Shown: positions 57,925 to 64,000 of the stretch, one piece after another
How positions within the stretch are numbered: position 1 is the first letter of the stretch
How the letters are laid out: every line of letters starts with the position of its first letter
NCBI GenBank assembly: GCA_043804635.1
Contig: JAZDIU010000011.1
Coordinates: forward strand, 5,634-69,633
Direction: 5' to 3'
Origin: JAZDIU01 sp043804635
GTDB taxonomy: Bacteria > Chloroflexota > Dehalococcoidia > Dehalococcoidales > UBA2162
Length of the DNA stretch: 64,000 nucleotides
Position numbers and translations under genes: made by a program
The notes under the pieces: generated by a model
Databases searched by the model: none
What the model was told of the DNA's origin: nothing
Seen by the model: only the letters and a program-made list of their open reading frames with translations

Positions 57925-58285
57925 TATCCAAGCGGTTAAGACCGCACTTCTAATCATGCGAGTGCATGGTTGGCAATTAGAATTCCAAAATTAACATCGG
58001 CGTGAACACTCATGTCAGTGAGAGGTGTATCACGAAATACTTGACGCCCTGACAGGCAATCCTGAAGTAGTGAAGCGGGTTCGAGACCCACCATGCCGCA
58101 ATTAGTCCTTTTCTTTAACGGGTAGCCTTTATGGTATACCCGCTAAAGCCATATCTATACAGCGTTAAAAATCTACCGTTCAAAAGTAACGGCATACAGT
58201 ATTACTGTAAAATTAGTGAGCTGGCTGTCAAAGCCAGTTCGCTAATAGCTGTGTCCAGAACGGATACAGCAAGAAGGAGGGAAAC
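57925..58285 (+). ncRNA. Structured untranslated region, candidate non-coding RNA
   Basis: No ORF. Paired elements include GCATGGT/ACCATGC (57964-57970 with 58090-58096), CGGCGTG/CATGCCG (57998-58004 with 58092-58098), a tRNA-type T-arm GGG-TTCGAGA-CCC near 58078-58090, CAGG/CCTG, and CGGGTA/TACCCG. A 15-bp stem ATTAGTGAGCTGGCT/AGCCAGTTCGCTAAT uses two G-U pairs, and GCTGTGTCC/GGATACAGC follows just before the next SD. G-U wobble pairs argue for function as RNA. No full tRNA cloverleaf could be closed. Confidence 0.5.
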
Positions 58286-58290
58286 ATGGT

Positions 58291-58500
58291 ATGGAATTAA
58301 ATAATGGTTACATTACGATTACCACGCCTCGAGGCGTGGTAATCAAACCTGACAGCACTTCACCGCTTCATCATAAAGCTGTAGTGAGGTTTGCTGAACT
58401 TCACGCCCTGGAAGCTGAGCTTCAGCTCCTGGAGGTAAAAATGATACTAGAGGCAATGCCTTTAGTATCGGGTCTCCAGCTAGGCACTGGAGATTATTAG
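58291..58500 (+). CDS. Unknown small protein
   Basis: A 69-residue protein starting MELNNGYITITTPRGVVI with a helical second half (HALEAELQLLEVKMILEAM). AAGGAGGG lies upstream; an ATG five bases earlier gives only four codons. Not recognised. Confidence 0.55.
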   Translation: MELNNGYITITTPRGVVIKPDSTSPLHHKAVVRFAELHALEAELQLLEVKMILEAMPLVSGLQLGTGDY

Positions 58501-58503
58501 AAT

Positions 58504-58519
58504 TATTTCTCAAGAAATA
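58504..58519 (+). repeat. Dispersed 16-bp palindrome (CA form)
   Basis: Exact copy three bases after a stop codon, followed by ATCTTGAGGAGG, the SD of the next short ORF. Flanking bases extend the symmetry (ATTATTTCTCAAGAAATAAT). Confidence 0.9.
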
Positions 58520-58536
58520 ATCTTGAGGAGGTAGCT

Positions 58537-58632
58537 ATGACGTGTCAATCCCGGCCCGCACCAACATTAGCTTACCCTAAGCTCCTCGGGTGTCGGGCCG
58601 CAAATCTCCCGGGGAATAATAAAGGGAGGTAA
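58537..58632 (+). CDS. Short ORF or leader peptide over a hairpin
   Basis: GAGGAGG precedes ATG 58537; 31 codons (MTCQSRPAPTLAYPKLLGCR...). The same DNA folds as an outer stem CGGCCCG/CGGGCCG (58552-58558 with 58594-58600) and inner AGCTTA/TAAGCT. It could be a leader peptide whose translation opens the hairpin, or simply a micropeptide. Confidence 0.45.
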   Translation: MTCQSRPAPTLAYPKLLGCRAANLPGNNKGR

Positions 58633-58686
58633 TCAATACGTTTTACTCTTAGCCCTCATCGAAGGGCCGCAAACTGGAAGAAAACC

Positions 58687-58757
58687 GCCGCCTGTATCCT
58701 TGTACATCCAGGCGGCACCCGGCCATGTTCTCACCTTGACGTGGTGGCCGGGCTTTT
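58687..58757 (+). terminator. Tandem hairpins ending in a T-run
   Basis: GCCGCCTG/CAGGCGGC (58687-58694, 58709-58716) is followed at once by CCCGGCCA/TGGCCGGG (58718-58725, 58745-58752) and CTTTT. The second looks like a terminator; with the short ORF upstream, the block may act as an attenuator before the gene at 58837. Confidence 0.6.
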
Positions 58758-58836
58758 AACTAACGAGAACTATTGCATTGGTTACCAATGCAAGCTACAA
58801 TAGCCTTAAGTAAGTAAGCTTATTAGGGAGATTGAA

Positions 58837-59949
58837 ATGGCTGACAAAATTCAAAAAGCAAGTCCCGAGCAGCTCGCAAAATGGGCTAAAGAGCGCCGGG
58901 AGATGGGCAAAACCCCCGGCGAAATAGCGAGAATGCGAAACCCGCTACCTGAGTGGTTTACCGATGCTCATAAAGTCTATCTCGAACAACTTTACAAGGC
59001 TTCGGAAGGCAAATGCGTTGTTACCCGTAAAGAATGCCAGGGTAAATGGGTATCAACTCCAATAACGGTATGTCGCTATTTGTTTAGGAGTACCAGGGGA
59101 GAAGCGTCTCCTATTAACGCTCCTTGTCTTCGTGGGGGTGGCCCATTAGGACCCGGTGAACCATGTTTCCTCGTTCTCTCAACTAATGCCGATGAGATAA
59201 ACAGGGGAAAACAGAAAAGCGTCTCTTGTGAATCCATGGTTCTCGGCCACAATGTTTGGAAATGTGCTTATGGTGTTGAGATGTGCAGGTCTGCAATTAC
59301 GCTTACCGATCCCGCCGGAAAGGAATTTTACATCGGTGAAAGGTACTTTAATATTCCCTCTATATATGAAGAAAACGTCGCGGAACGGCACCGTGAGATT
59401 GCTGAAATGAGTCCGATGGAACTCGAATCCGGGAGGCAGACTTTCGGTACCGGTTGGAGAAGCCCAAAGACCGAAGAGAACTGGCTCCGCCGGTATTGGG
59501 GAAAGATTCATCAAGACATTAAGAAGCTGATTGAAGAACGTGAAACCAAAGCTATGCACGATCTCGGAGAAATACCGGTGAGACCTTCGATCACCGGTGT
59601 TGAAAAAAGGGGTAGGGGATCGGCGATTGACCTTGAAGTCAGAGGTGGAGAAAAAAAAGAACGTACTATTCTAAATAAGGTAATCGCTTTTGTACCTGGC
59701 AAGCCTTTACAAACTTATCCAGCGGTAAGAGTTAGATTAAACGAAATCATGGAAGCCAGGCAAGAACCAGACGGTACATCGGTCTGGCGTCCAAAGGAAA
59801 TATTAGTAGATATTTCCAAAGCAAAATCGAATGTCTCAACAAATGCATGGCATAAAGCGTTCCGGTTGGGCCGGCCCCTTCCTCAACCTAACGAAATGAT
59901 GATCGAGGAACTTGTTAACAAAGCTGTAACAGAAGAAAAAAGCAAATAA
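58837..59949 (+). CDS. Cys-rich protein of unknown function
   Basis: A 370-residue protein. At least eight Cys fall in the first 155 residues (GKCVVTRKECQG, TVCRYLF, PCLRGGGPLGPGEPCF, VSCESM, KCAYGVEMC), suggesting metal binding. The second half is charged and basic, with ERHREIAEM and KKLIEERETKAMHD helices. GGGAG precedes the ATG. Preceded by hairpins and followed by a terminator, so it may form its own transcript. Not recognised. Confidence 0.6.
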   Translation: MADKIQKASPEQLAKWAKERREMGKTPGEIARMRNPLPEWFTDAHKVYLEQLYKASEGKCVVTRKECQGKWVSTPITVCRYLFRSTRGEASPINAPCLRGGGPLGPGEPCFLVLSTNADEINRGKQKSVSCESMVLGHNVWKCAYGVEMCRSAITLTDPAGKEFYIGERYFNIPSIYEENVAERHREIAEMSPMELESGRQTFGTGWRSPKTEENWLRRYWGKIHQDIKKLIEERETKAMHDLGEIPVRPSITGVEKRGRGSAIDLEVRGGEKKERTILNKVIAFVPGKPLQTYPAVRVRLNEIMEARQEPDGTSVWRPKEILVDISKAKSNVSTNAWHKAFRLGRPLPQPNEMMIEELVNKAVTEEKSK

Positions 59950-59970
59950 TTCCAATTCTCGTTAAAAAAG

Positions 59971-59998
59971 AACAGACGTTCTAGCGAGCGTCTGTTTT
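59971..59998 (+). terminator. Rho-independent terminator
   Basis: AACAGACG and CGTCTGTT form an 8-bp stem followed by TTAATTT. Ends the transcript of the Cys-rich gene. Confidence 0.7.
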
Positions 59999-60013
59999 AA
60001 TTTGGAGAAAATA

Positions 60014-60042
60014 TTGACAATCTTCTAAGCTAAGATTAAAAT
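60014..60042 (+). promoter_or_regulatory. Sigma70-type promoter for the accessory genes
   Basis: TTGACA, 17-bp spacer, TAAAAT, AT-rich. Transcription would start near 60048, exactly where the first arm of the leader hairpin begins. Confidence 0.75.
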
Positions 60043-60047
60043 ACCAG

Positions 60048-60148
60048 TGTCTGGAAGAACTAAACCTGGGCGTCTTTTTTCATGCCCTCTCACGAGCTAA
60101 TTGGTGTTCTTCCAGACAAAGAGCGCCGCTCAAGAGAGGGCTTTCTAT
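60048..60148 (+). promoter_or_regulatory. Switch-like leader RNA with interleaved hairpins
   Basis: Arm A (60048-60060, TGTCTGGAAGAAC) pairs perfectly over 13 bp with 60106-60118. Arm B (60084-60091, GCCCTCTC) pairs with 60134-60141 and is followed by TTTCTATT. B lies inside the A loop and its partner outside, so the two either form a pseudoknot or exclude each other. Typical of attenuators or riboswitch-like control before the gene at 60175. Confidence 0.6.
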
Positions 60149-60174
60149 TAGAAAAAATATTAAGGAGGTTTCCC

Positions 60175-60510
60175 ATGGAAGTAGAACTCTATTATCGCAA
60201 ATATAAGCCTGGTAAGTTCAACTACGATATGGACCAGTTTGAGGCTTCAAGATTAACACTGGAAGACCTTCTCCACGGTTACGCGCTTGTCGCTGAAATA
60301 ACTCAACCCGAGGGAACCACGGCCGACCGGATATTCGCCATGTATCAGGATAGGCCGGTTAAACTTCCTCTTGGTGTTAACCATGAATCGATGTCAGTAG
60401 GCGATATTGTTCTTCTGGATAAGACGATATGCGTCTGCTGTAAGAGGGGTTGGTATAAAGTAGAATTGAAATCAATACCATCGAGACTGGTACAAATACT
60501 GGGGAGTTAA
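60175..60510 (+). CDS. Unknown beta-rich protein
   Basis: A 111-residue protein (EVELYYRKYKPGKFNYDMDQFEAS). Mid and end strands resemble ASCH/YodB-like small folds without clear identity; ICVCCKRGW has three Cys. ATG 60175 follows TAAGGAGG. The same frame opens at ATG 60082 inside the leader, but that start has no SD and overlaps the hairpins. First gene of the accessory operon. Confidence 0.55.
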   Translation: MEVELYYRKYKPGKFNYDMDQFEASRLTLEDLLHGYALVAEITQPEGTTADRIFAMYQDRPVKLPLGVNHESMSVGDIVLLDKTICVCCKRGWYKVELKSIPSRLVQILGS

Positions 60511-60525
60511 AAACAGGGAGGTCTC

Positions 60526-60717
60526 ATGAAAAAAGACATTTATTCTCGTAATCTGGAATTTATGGAACAGCAAAAGAGACCAGGGAAAAGCGGTCAGTGG
60601 GGAATATGGGCACCGATGTTCTTAATGAAAAAATGTCTCCCGGTAATGGTAGCCATGGAAGCTACTCCCCCAAAGGTGCTTAACGATTTCAAGGAAATAA
60701 TTTTGAAGGGAAAATGA
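60526..60717 (+). CDS. Unknown small protein
   Basis: A 63-residue protein starting MKKDIYSRNLEFMEQQKRPG, with a hydrophobic centre. CAGGGAGG precedes the ATG. Not recognised. Confidence 0.55.
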   Translation: MKKDIYSRNLEFMEQQKRPGKSGQWGIWAPMFLMKKCLPVMVAMEATPPKVLNDFKEIILKGK

Positions 60718-60732
60718 CAACGGAGGTAAATC

Positions 60733-61041
60733 ATGAAACAGAATGCAATCAAGCTAGAACAGGCTCGTATTAAAAACGAAGCTGAATTCAAGGCTAAATG
60801 CCTGGCAATGATGAGGGATCCGAATCGCTGGTCCGCCTGGCCGATACTCCCTTTGGTAAAGTATGACCCGTCCAAAAGTAAAATAGATGGGGAATCGGGT
60901 TTCATCATCGAAAATCCGGGCGTGAAGCATACCGTATTCAAAGGCAATGTTTTCAGTTTGCCAGAAGATTTTACCACTCTTCCCCAGGAAAAATTCGAGA
61001 GCTTCGAAGCAATGGTCGAAGCCGGATGGAGGGTTGATTAA
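60733..61041 (+). CDS. Unknown small protein
   Basis: A 102-residue protein with a helical start (IKLEQARIKNEAEFKAKCLAMMRDP) and a beta-rich remainder. ACGGAGG precedes the ATG. Not recognised. Confidence 0.55.
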   Translation: MKQNAIKLEQARIKNEAEFKAKCLAMMRDPNRWSAWPILPLVKYDPSKSKIDGESGFIIENPGVKHTVFKGNVFSLPEDFTTLPQEKFESFEAMVEAGWRVD

Positions 61042-61042
61042 A

Positions 61043-61312
61043 ATGGAAAAACCGAAAATCATTTGTCCGCCATGCGGACCGGCTCCAAAAAGAAGAACCG
61101 TGCATATCGTTATAGACGAGAAGCATACTCTTTCTGACGGCTCCGTGGTCAAAGTTGACCATATCGGCCGGATGTACTTTTACAGCCGGCTTTTTCTTAA
61201 TCCGGAAGAAAACCCCATGGAACACGAAAGTTTCACCGGTGCAGGCGCCAAAGAAAGAGCTATGGCAATGCTCGAAGAAGCGATAAAAAATGACGTGCTG
61301 GAGATAGAATAA
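61043..61312 (+). CDS. Unknown small protein with N-terminal Cys pair
   Basis: An 89-residue protein (MEKPKIICPPCGPAPKRRTV) with one C-x2-C, strands and an Ala/Glu helix. It starts one base after the previous stop; frames further upstream overlap that gene. Possible zinc-binding partner. Not recognised. Confidence 0.55.
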   Translation: MEKPKIICPPCGPAPKRRTVHIVIDEKHTLSDGSVVKVDHIGRMYFYSRLFLNPEENPMEHESFTGAGAKERAMAMLEEAIKNDVLEIE

Positions 61313-61352
61313 ATGAGCAACGAAGGTTTAATTAACACTTTGAGGGAATAAA

Positions 61353-61547
61353 ATGAAAAACACAATATTAAAAGCGAAAAACCTTGGCTACCCTCCTGAA
61401 CACGCCGTTTTACTTGGCGAGATTGAAGATTTGATTATCAAAGCTAGTTACCTTGGCGTAATATCGGACGAAGACGCCCGTCAATGCCTTAATGACTTCA
61501 GTGAAATGGTAAAGAAACAAAGGGAGGCTCTATGCAAGAAAAAATAA
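61353..61547 (+). CDS. Unknown small helical protein
   Basis: A 64-residue protein starting MKNTILKAKNLGYPPEHAVL, mostly helical. GAGGGA upstream. An 11-codon ORF (MSNEGLINTLRE) ends just before its ATG. Not recognised. Confidence 0.55.
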   Translation: MKNTILKAKNLGYPPEHAVLLGEIEDLIIKASYLGVISDEDARQCLNDFSEMVKKQREALCKKK

Positions 61548-61777
61548 ACGAGCAAGGCCAAAAATATATTGCCGGGCTCAAAGCCACAGCTGGAATACTC
61601 TGGATAAAAGCTTGCGAGTTCGACAACATTCCTCCAGATAGCAAATTTGTAGTTTTCTCTGACGAGAACAAATTTGCTAAGTTTTATAACCAGGCTTTAT
61701 TACAAATGGAAGAAGCAAAAAATCAATACGCGGCCGGCGGATATGTTGGGCTGACCATCGGAAAAGGAAAGCATTAA
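61532..61777 (+). CDS. Unknown small protein
   Basis: An 81-residue protein overlapping the preceding gene by 16 bases; AGGGAGG inside that gene serves as its SD. Contains YIAGLKATAGILWIKACEFD and a helix. Overlaps the next start by one base (TAATG). Not recognised. Confidence 0.55.
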   Translation: MQEKINEQGQKYIAGLKATAGILWIKACEFDNIPPDSKFVVFSDENKFAKFYNQALLQMEEAKNQYAAGGYVGLTIGKGKH

Positions 61778-62271
61778 TGCAAAAATTACATCTTGTAACA
61801 ACAGTCCCACGCTACCGGCATTACATAACATCTAACGGCCAACTGGAATCGGTTCGCGACCATGATGAGCCTTGTGAATTCGATATAGTTCTGAAAGGAA
61901 AAACGATTATAGTTCCAGCTTGCAAGCTCAACCCACGCGAGTTCGAACTTGTGCCTTACACCTTCAAGATTAAAGATTTTGAAGAGTCGGGATATATTGA
62001 TAATTCCGGTTACAAGTCTATAATTTTGACCTGGTATGGTTACAAAACCGCTCCGGACAGCCTGGATAAAATCAGAACTGAAAAAATATCATTCCAGACC
62101 TGGGAAAATTCTAAAGATATCTCTATTGACGTAGAAGTTGTCGAAAGGCCGTATCCCGGCGCTAAATACTTTCGTGCCGAGCTTACCGGAATCTGGACAA
62201 GTTCTTTTACGCTTGACCAGGTAAGGGCTTTCATGCCGGTGTTCTCAACGCCTCAAGAGGCAATGTTTTAA
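61777..62271 (+). CDS. Unknown beta-rich protein
   Basis: A 164-residue protein. Strand-rich (FDIVLKGKTIIVPACKL; ILTWYGYKTAPD), ending with VFSTPQEAMF. Start coupled to the preceding stop. Not recognised. Confidence 0.55.
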   Translation: MQKLHLVTTVPRYRHYITSNGQLESVRDHDEPCEFDIVLKGKTIIVPACKLNPREFELVPYTFKIKDFEESGYIDNSGYKSIILTWYGYKTAPDSLDKIRTEKISFQTWENSKDISIDVEVVERPYPGAKYFRAELTGIWTSSFTLDQVRAFMPVFSTPQEAMF

Positions 62272-62730
62272 TGAAAATCGCGGAGAGAAGATAAAATAAA
62301 ACAAGATGCGTACATTAAAGTAAGGCTAATTATCAGTAAAACTGAAGAACTGAAAAGTGGCCCTGACTGGAAATCGGTTCGATGCGGTAAATATGTTCTT
62401 CATCTGCCTAGAGACCTGGATGATTACGACTCTTGGGAAATCATTAAAGCCTTTATTCCTAACTGGAAATACTTACCAATGGTGTTTTCATGGGCATTGG
62501 GTTCAAGTGGACTATTAAGAAATGGTATCCAGGCGAAAATATTTTTCGACACTTTTGCACCAAAGACTCCACCTCATACATGGGAAACATTACTCAGAGG
62601 TGCTGTTAGAGTGATGAATTTTGAGATCGTTCCGCCACCTGGATGGATGATGTTATCAAACGGGAAATGGGTACATGACGTTGGGTATGATAAAACAATG
62701 TTAAAAGAGGAAAGCAACAATGAAAGTTGA
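62271..62730 (+). pseudogene. Gene split by a +1 frame change
   Basis: ATG 62271 overlaps the upstream stop and gives only seven codons before TAA (AGA-TAA at 62289-62294). The +1 frame then reads a continuous coding-like protein of about 140 residues (DAYIKVRLIISKTEEL ... WKSVRCGKYVLHLPRDL ... WMMLSNGKWVHDVGYD). Internal ATG 62479 would remove a clearly coding N-terminus. Indel or +1 frameshifting. Confidence 0.45.
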
Positions 62731-62809
62731 CAGCCCTGAATATAAAGCTTTAGAGAAAAACCAAATAAAAACGGAGGTGAAAATGCAAACGGAAAAAACA
62801 GGTACTTGA
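62720..62809 (+). CDS. Short ORF of 29 codons
   Basis: ATG 62720 follows AAAGAGGAAAGC; product MKVDSPEYKALEKNQIKTEV plus nine residues, ending TGA at 62807. It shares its frame with ATG 62783, which has its own SD. Probably minor. Confidence 0.3.
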   Translation: MKVDSPEYKALEKNQIKTEVKMQTEKTGT

Positions 62810-63026
62810 AAAAACCGACCGAATGCTACCAGAACTTAACGAGGCAATCAAAAAGAAAGTTGCCGAACTTTATCACAGTGGCGCAATTGAGCCTTCCACA
62901 TACCGAGAGGACGATTATACGCTCGCTAAAATCTTGATGACGGTTACGCTAAAAGACCAAGCCTGGCAATATATGCCCTTATCAAAAGAGGGCAAGACTA
63001 TCGTAAAGAATTTAGAACATTTTTAG
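62783..63026 (+). pseudogene. Gene split by a +1 frame change after a strong start
   Basis: ACGGAGGTGAAA-ATG 62783 starts eight codons (MQTEKTGT) that end at TGA. The +1 frame is open and coding-like (VLEKTDRMLPELNEAIKKKV to KNLEHF, stop 63024-63026). A run of six A in between could be an indel site. Alternatively the +1 shift occurs at ACT-TGA. Confidence 0.45.
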
Positions 63027-63038
63027 ACGGAGGTAAAA

Positions 63039-63380
63039 ATGCTGAAAGTTAATATTCCACAAAATCTTCATGACCTGATAGCGGAAGTTCCTATCTCAAC
63101 AGAAGTTGACGAATTCGGGCATACTATGCTCGAAAACCTCTTCGCTTCCTTTGCTGAAGAGCTGATAACCTGTCTTCACGAAGCGGAGCGAGCTCAGGAG
63201 CCACATATCTTCTTTAACCCAATGCGGAAAGCCGGCACCCAGTACGTCTGGGAGTTTGGGGTCAACGACCTGGCTAAGCCCAGGGCCGACCGGATTAATT
63301 GGCACGGCCAGAATACTTCACAATGGCTATACGCCGGTTGTATTCTGCTTCAGGACGGAAGGGTGTCGAGGCATCATTAG
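63039..63380 (+). CDS. Unknown small protein
   Basis: A 113-residue protein (MLKVNIPQNLHDLIAEVPIS). Helical middle, then FNPMRKAGTQYVWEFGVNDL and a beta end with HWGQN-like turn. GACGGAGG upstream. Not recognised. Confidence 0.55.
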   Translation: MLKVNIPQNLHDLIAEVPISTEVDEFGHTMLENLFASFAEELITCLHEAERAQEPHIFFNPMRKAGTQYVWEFGVNDLAKPRADRINWHGQNTSQWLYAGCILLQDGRVSRHH

Positions 63381-63390
63381 AGAGTATTAA

Positions 63391-63594
63391 ATGAAACATA
63401 AACATTGTTTAGGCTGCACAGCAATAATTGACCAAAAAGAAAAACCACCTGGTAATTGGCGCGCCGGTTGTAAACTTGGTTACAAAAACGAAGTCCAAAA
63501 TGCTGGATTTGTATATCCGGTACCTGTCCCACTAGAGGAATGTCCAAAACCACTAACACTTAAAGCTTATAAAACCCTCGTTACGGAAACTTAG
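63391..63594 (+). CDS. Small Cys-rich protein
   Basis: A 67-residue protein with HKHCLGC, a second Cys in RAGCKLGY and a later ECPK, fitting one zinc or Fe-S site. It has little SD (GAGAG). Not recognised. Confidence 0.5.
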   Translation: MKHKHCLGCTAIIDQKEKPPGNWRAGCKLGYKNEVQNAGFVYPVPVPLEECPKPLTLKAYKTLVTET

Positions 63595-63652
63595 GGGAAA
63601 AAGAGAATAATCCGACCGGGTGACCGGCGGATAAAAAATAACGGAGGAAAAT

Positions 63653-63940
63653 ATGGACGCAAGGGAGTACGCAATCAGAGAGGAAAAAGACGCAGCGCAT
63701 CAGATTGGCCGGTACGAAGGGAAAAGAGACGCCATGGAAGACATGGCCCGTCACCTCGACCCGGCCAGGTACTGCCAGGATTGTGGCGAGCAGTACAAGG
63801 AACCCGGCTCCCACTGGGGGAAGACCAGGGAGGAGCACGAACCGGAGTGCCAGCAGCGGAAGGATAGGATGGCCGCCGAGCGGAAATTCTACGCCGACGA
63901 GCCCAGGCCGGCTGACCCGCCCAGGTCGGAATCGTACTAA
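63653..63940 (+). CDS. GC-rich gene for a charged zinc-finger protein
   Basis: A 95-residue protein: a charged helix, then CQDCGEQYKEPGSHWGKTREEHEPEC, a C-x2-C...H...C type site, and a charged tail. Local GC and codon use are distinctly higher than in neighbouring genes, suggesting recent acquisition. ACGGAGG upstream. Confidence 0.6.
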   Translation: MDAREYAIREEKDAAHQIGRYEGKRDAMEDMARHLDPARYCQDCGEQYKEPGSHWGKTREEHEPECQQRKDRMAAERKFYADEPRPADPPRSESY

Positions 63941-63960
63941 ACAATAATCCTGGTTAGCTG

Positions 63961-63990
63961 TCGAGCCGCCTCACTTCACAGGCGGCTCGA
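63961..63990 (+). terminator. Perfect 11-bp hairpin
   Basis: TCGAGCCGCCT and AGGCGGCTCGA form a perfect stem with an 8-nt loop. No T-run; stop or processing hairpin at the end of the accessory operon. Confidence 0.6.
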
Positions 63991-64000
63991 ATGGTATTCG

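Noticed and set aside
57925..58100. A tRNA or tmRNA gene
   Set aside because: The T-arm is canonical, but no set of acceptor, D and anticodon stems closes a cloverleaf, and no tmRNA tag frame or alanine-type acceptor is visible. Kept only as a structured RNA candidate.
1..64000. General reassignment of TGA (code 4 or 25)
   Set aside because: Genes such as 545-793, 19582-20337 and 22146-22601 end normally at TGA, and no other gene needs TGA read-through except 5813-6019.

Overview
The window looks like part of a large bacterial mobile replicon, most likely a phage-plasmid or an unusual virus. Coding is dense (about 105 genes in 64 kb), nearly all on the + strand, with strong AGGAGG-type ribosome binding sites and TTGACA/TATAAT-type promoters, so the host is bacterial. 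The host phylum cannot be read from the sequence. The standard genetic code fits almost everywhere. Hallmarks are a PRTRC cassette with its own sliding clamp and ParB, a primase-helicase, several DNA methyltransferases, a tyrosine recombinase and a long run of beta-rich structural genes. No terminase, portal, tape-measure or HK97-type capsid gene was recognised, so the particle, if there is one, is not an obvious tailed phage from these genes alone.

Layout. 0-5 kb: PRTRC cassette (C with a zinc ribbon, F-like, B/E2-like, A/JAMM, ThiF/E1-like, E-like). 4.6-11.6 kb: sliding clamp, a small cysteine protein with two in-frame TGA codons, DUF932-like protein, ParB, an excisionase-like regulator and DNA-binding-type proteins. 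11.6-22.8 kb: primase-helicase, ParB-methyltransferase fusion, nuclease-like protein, MazG-like pyrophosphohydrolase, thymidylate synthase-like enzyme, XPD/DinG-like helicase, C5-cytosine methyltransferase and RuvC-like resolvase. 23.0-25.8 kb: the only sizeable minus-strand operon, with a LuxR-type regulator and a thioredoxin-like protein. It diverges from a rightward regulator at overlapping promoters followed by tandem 19-bp repeats. 28-47 kb: one long structural operon with a metalloprotease, Ig-like and membrane proteins, three tandem small paralogs, beta-helix protein, four tandem LamG-like proteins, papain-like protease, dockerin-like and ferritin-like proteins. 47.4-56 kb: tyrosine recombinase, large lysine/glutamate-rich protein, a one-piece restriction-modification enzyme and an IS1595-type transposase. 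56.3-58.8 kb: RNA-rich and non-coding DNA. 58.8-64 kb: small accessory genes.

Four things stand out. (1) A 16-bp palindrome, TATTTCT-CA-AGAAATA, occurs nine times exactly and twice nearly so. It usually sits between a stop codon and the next ribosome binding site, twice sits inside proteins at linkers, and once sits exactly where a duplicated protease gene is cut off. Its asymmetric 2-bp centre gives it a direction. (2) The small gene at 5813-6019 needs two TGA codons read as Cys or Sec inside a C-x-C-x-C motif, and a perfect hairpin lies just downstream. (3) A 26/28-bp inverted repeat pair at 22.82 and 56.57 kb flanks the whole central segment. (4) Several untranslated regions (57.9-58.3, 58.5-58.8, 60.05-60.15 kb) form strong, partly wobble-paired or mutually interleaved hairpins.
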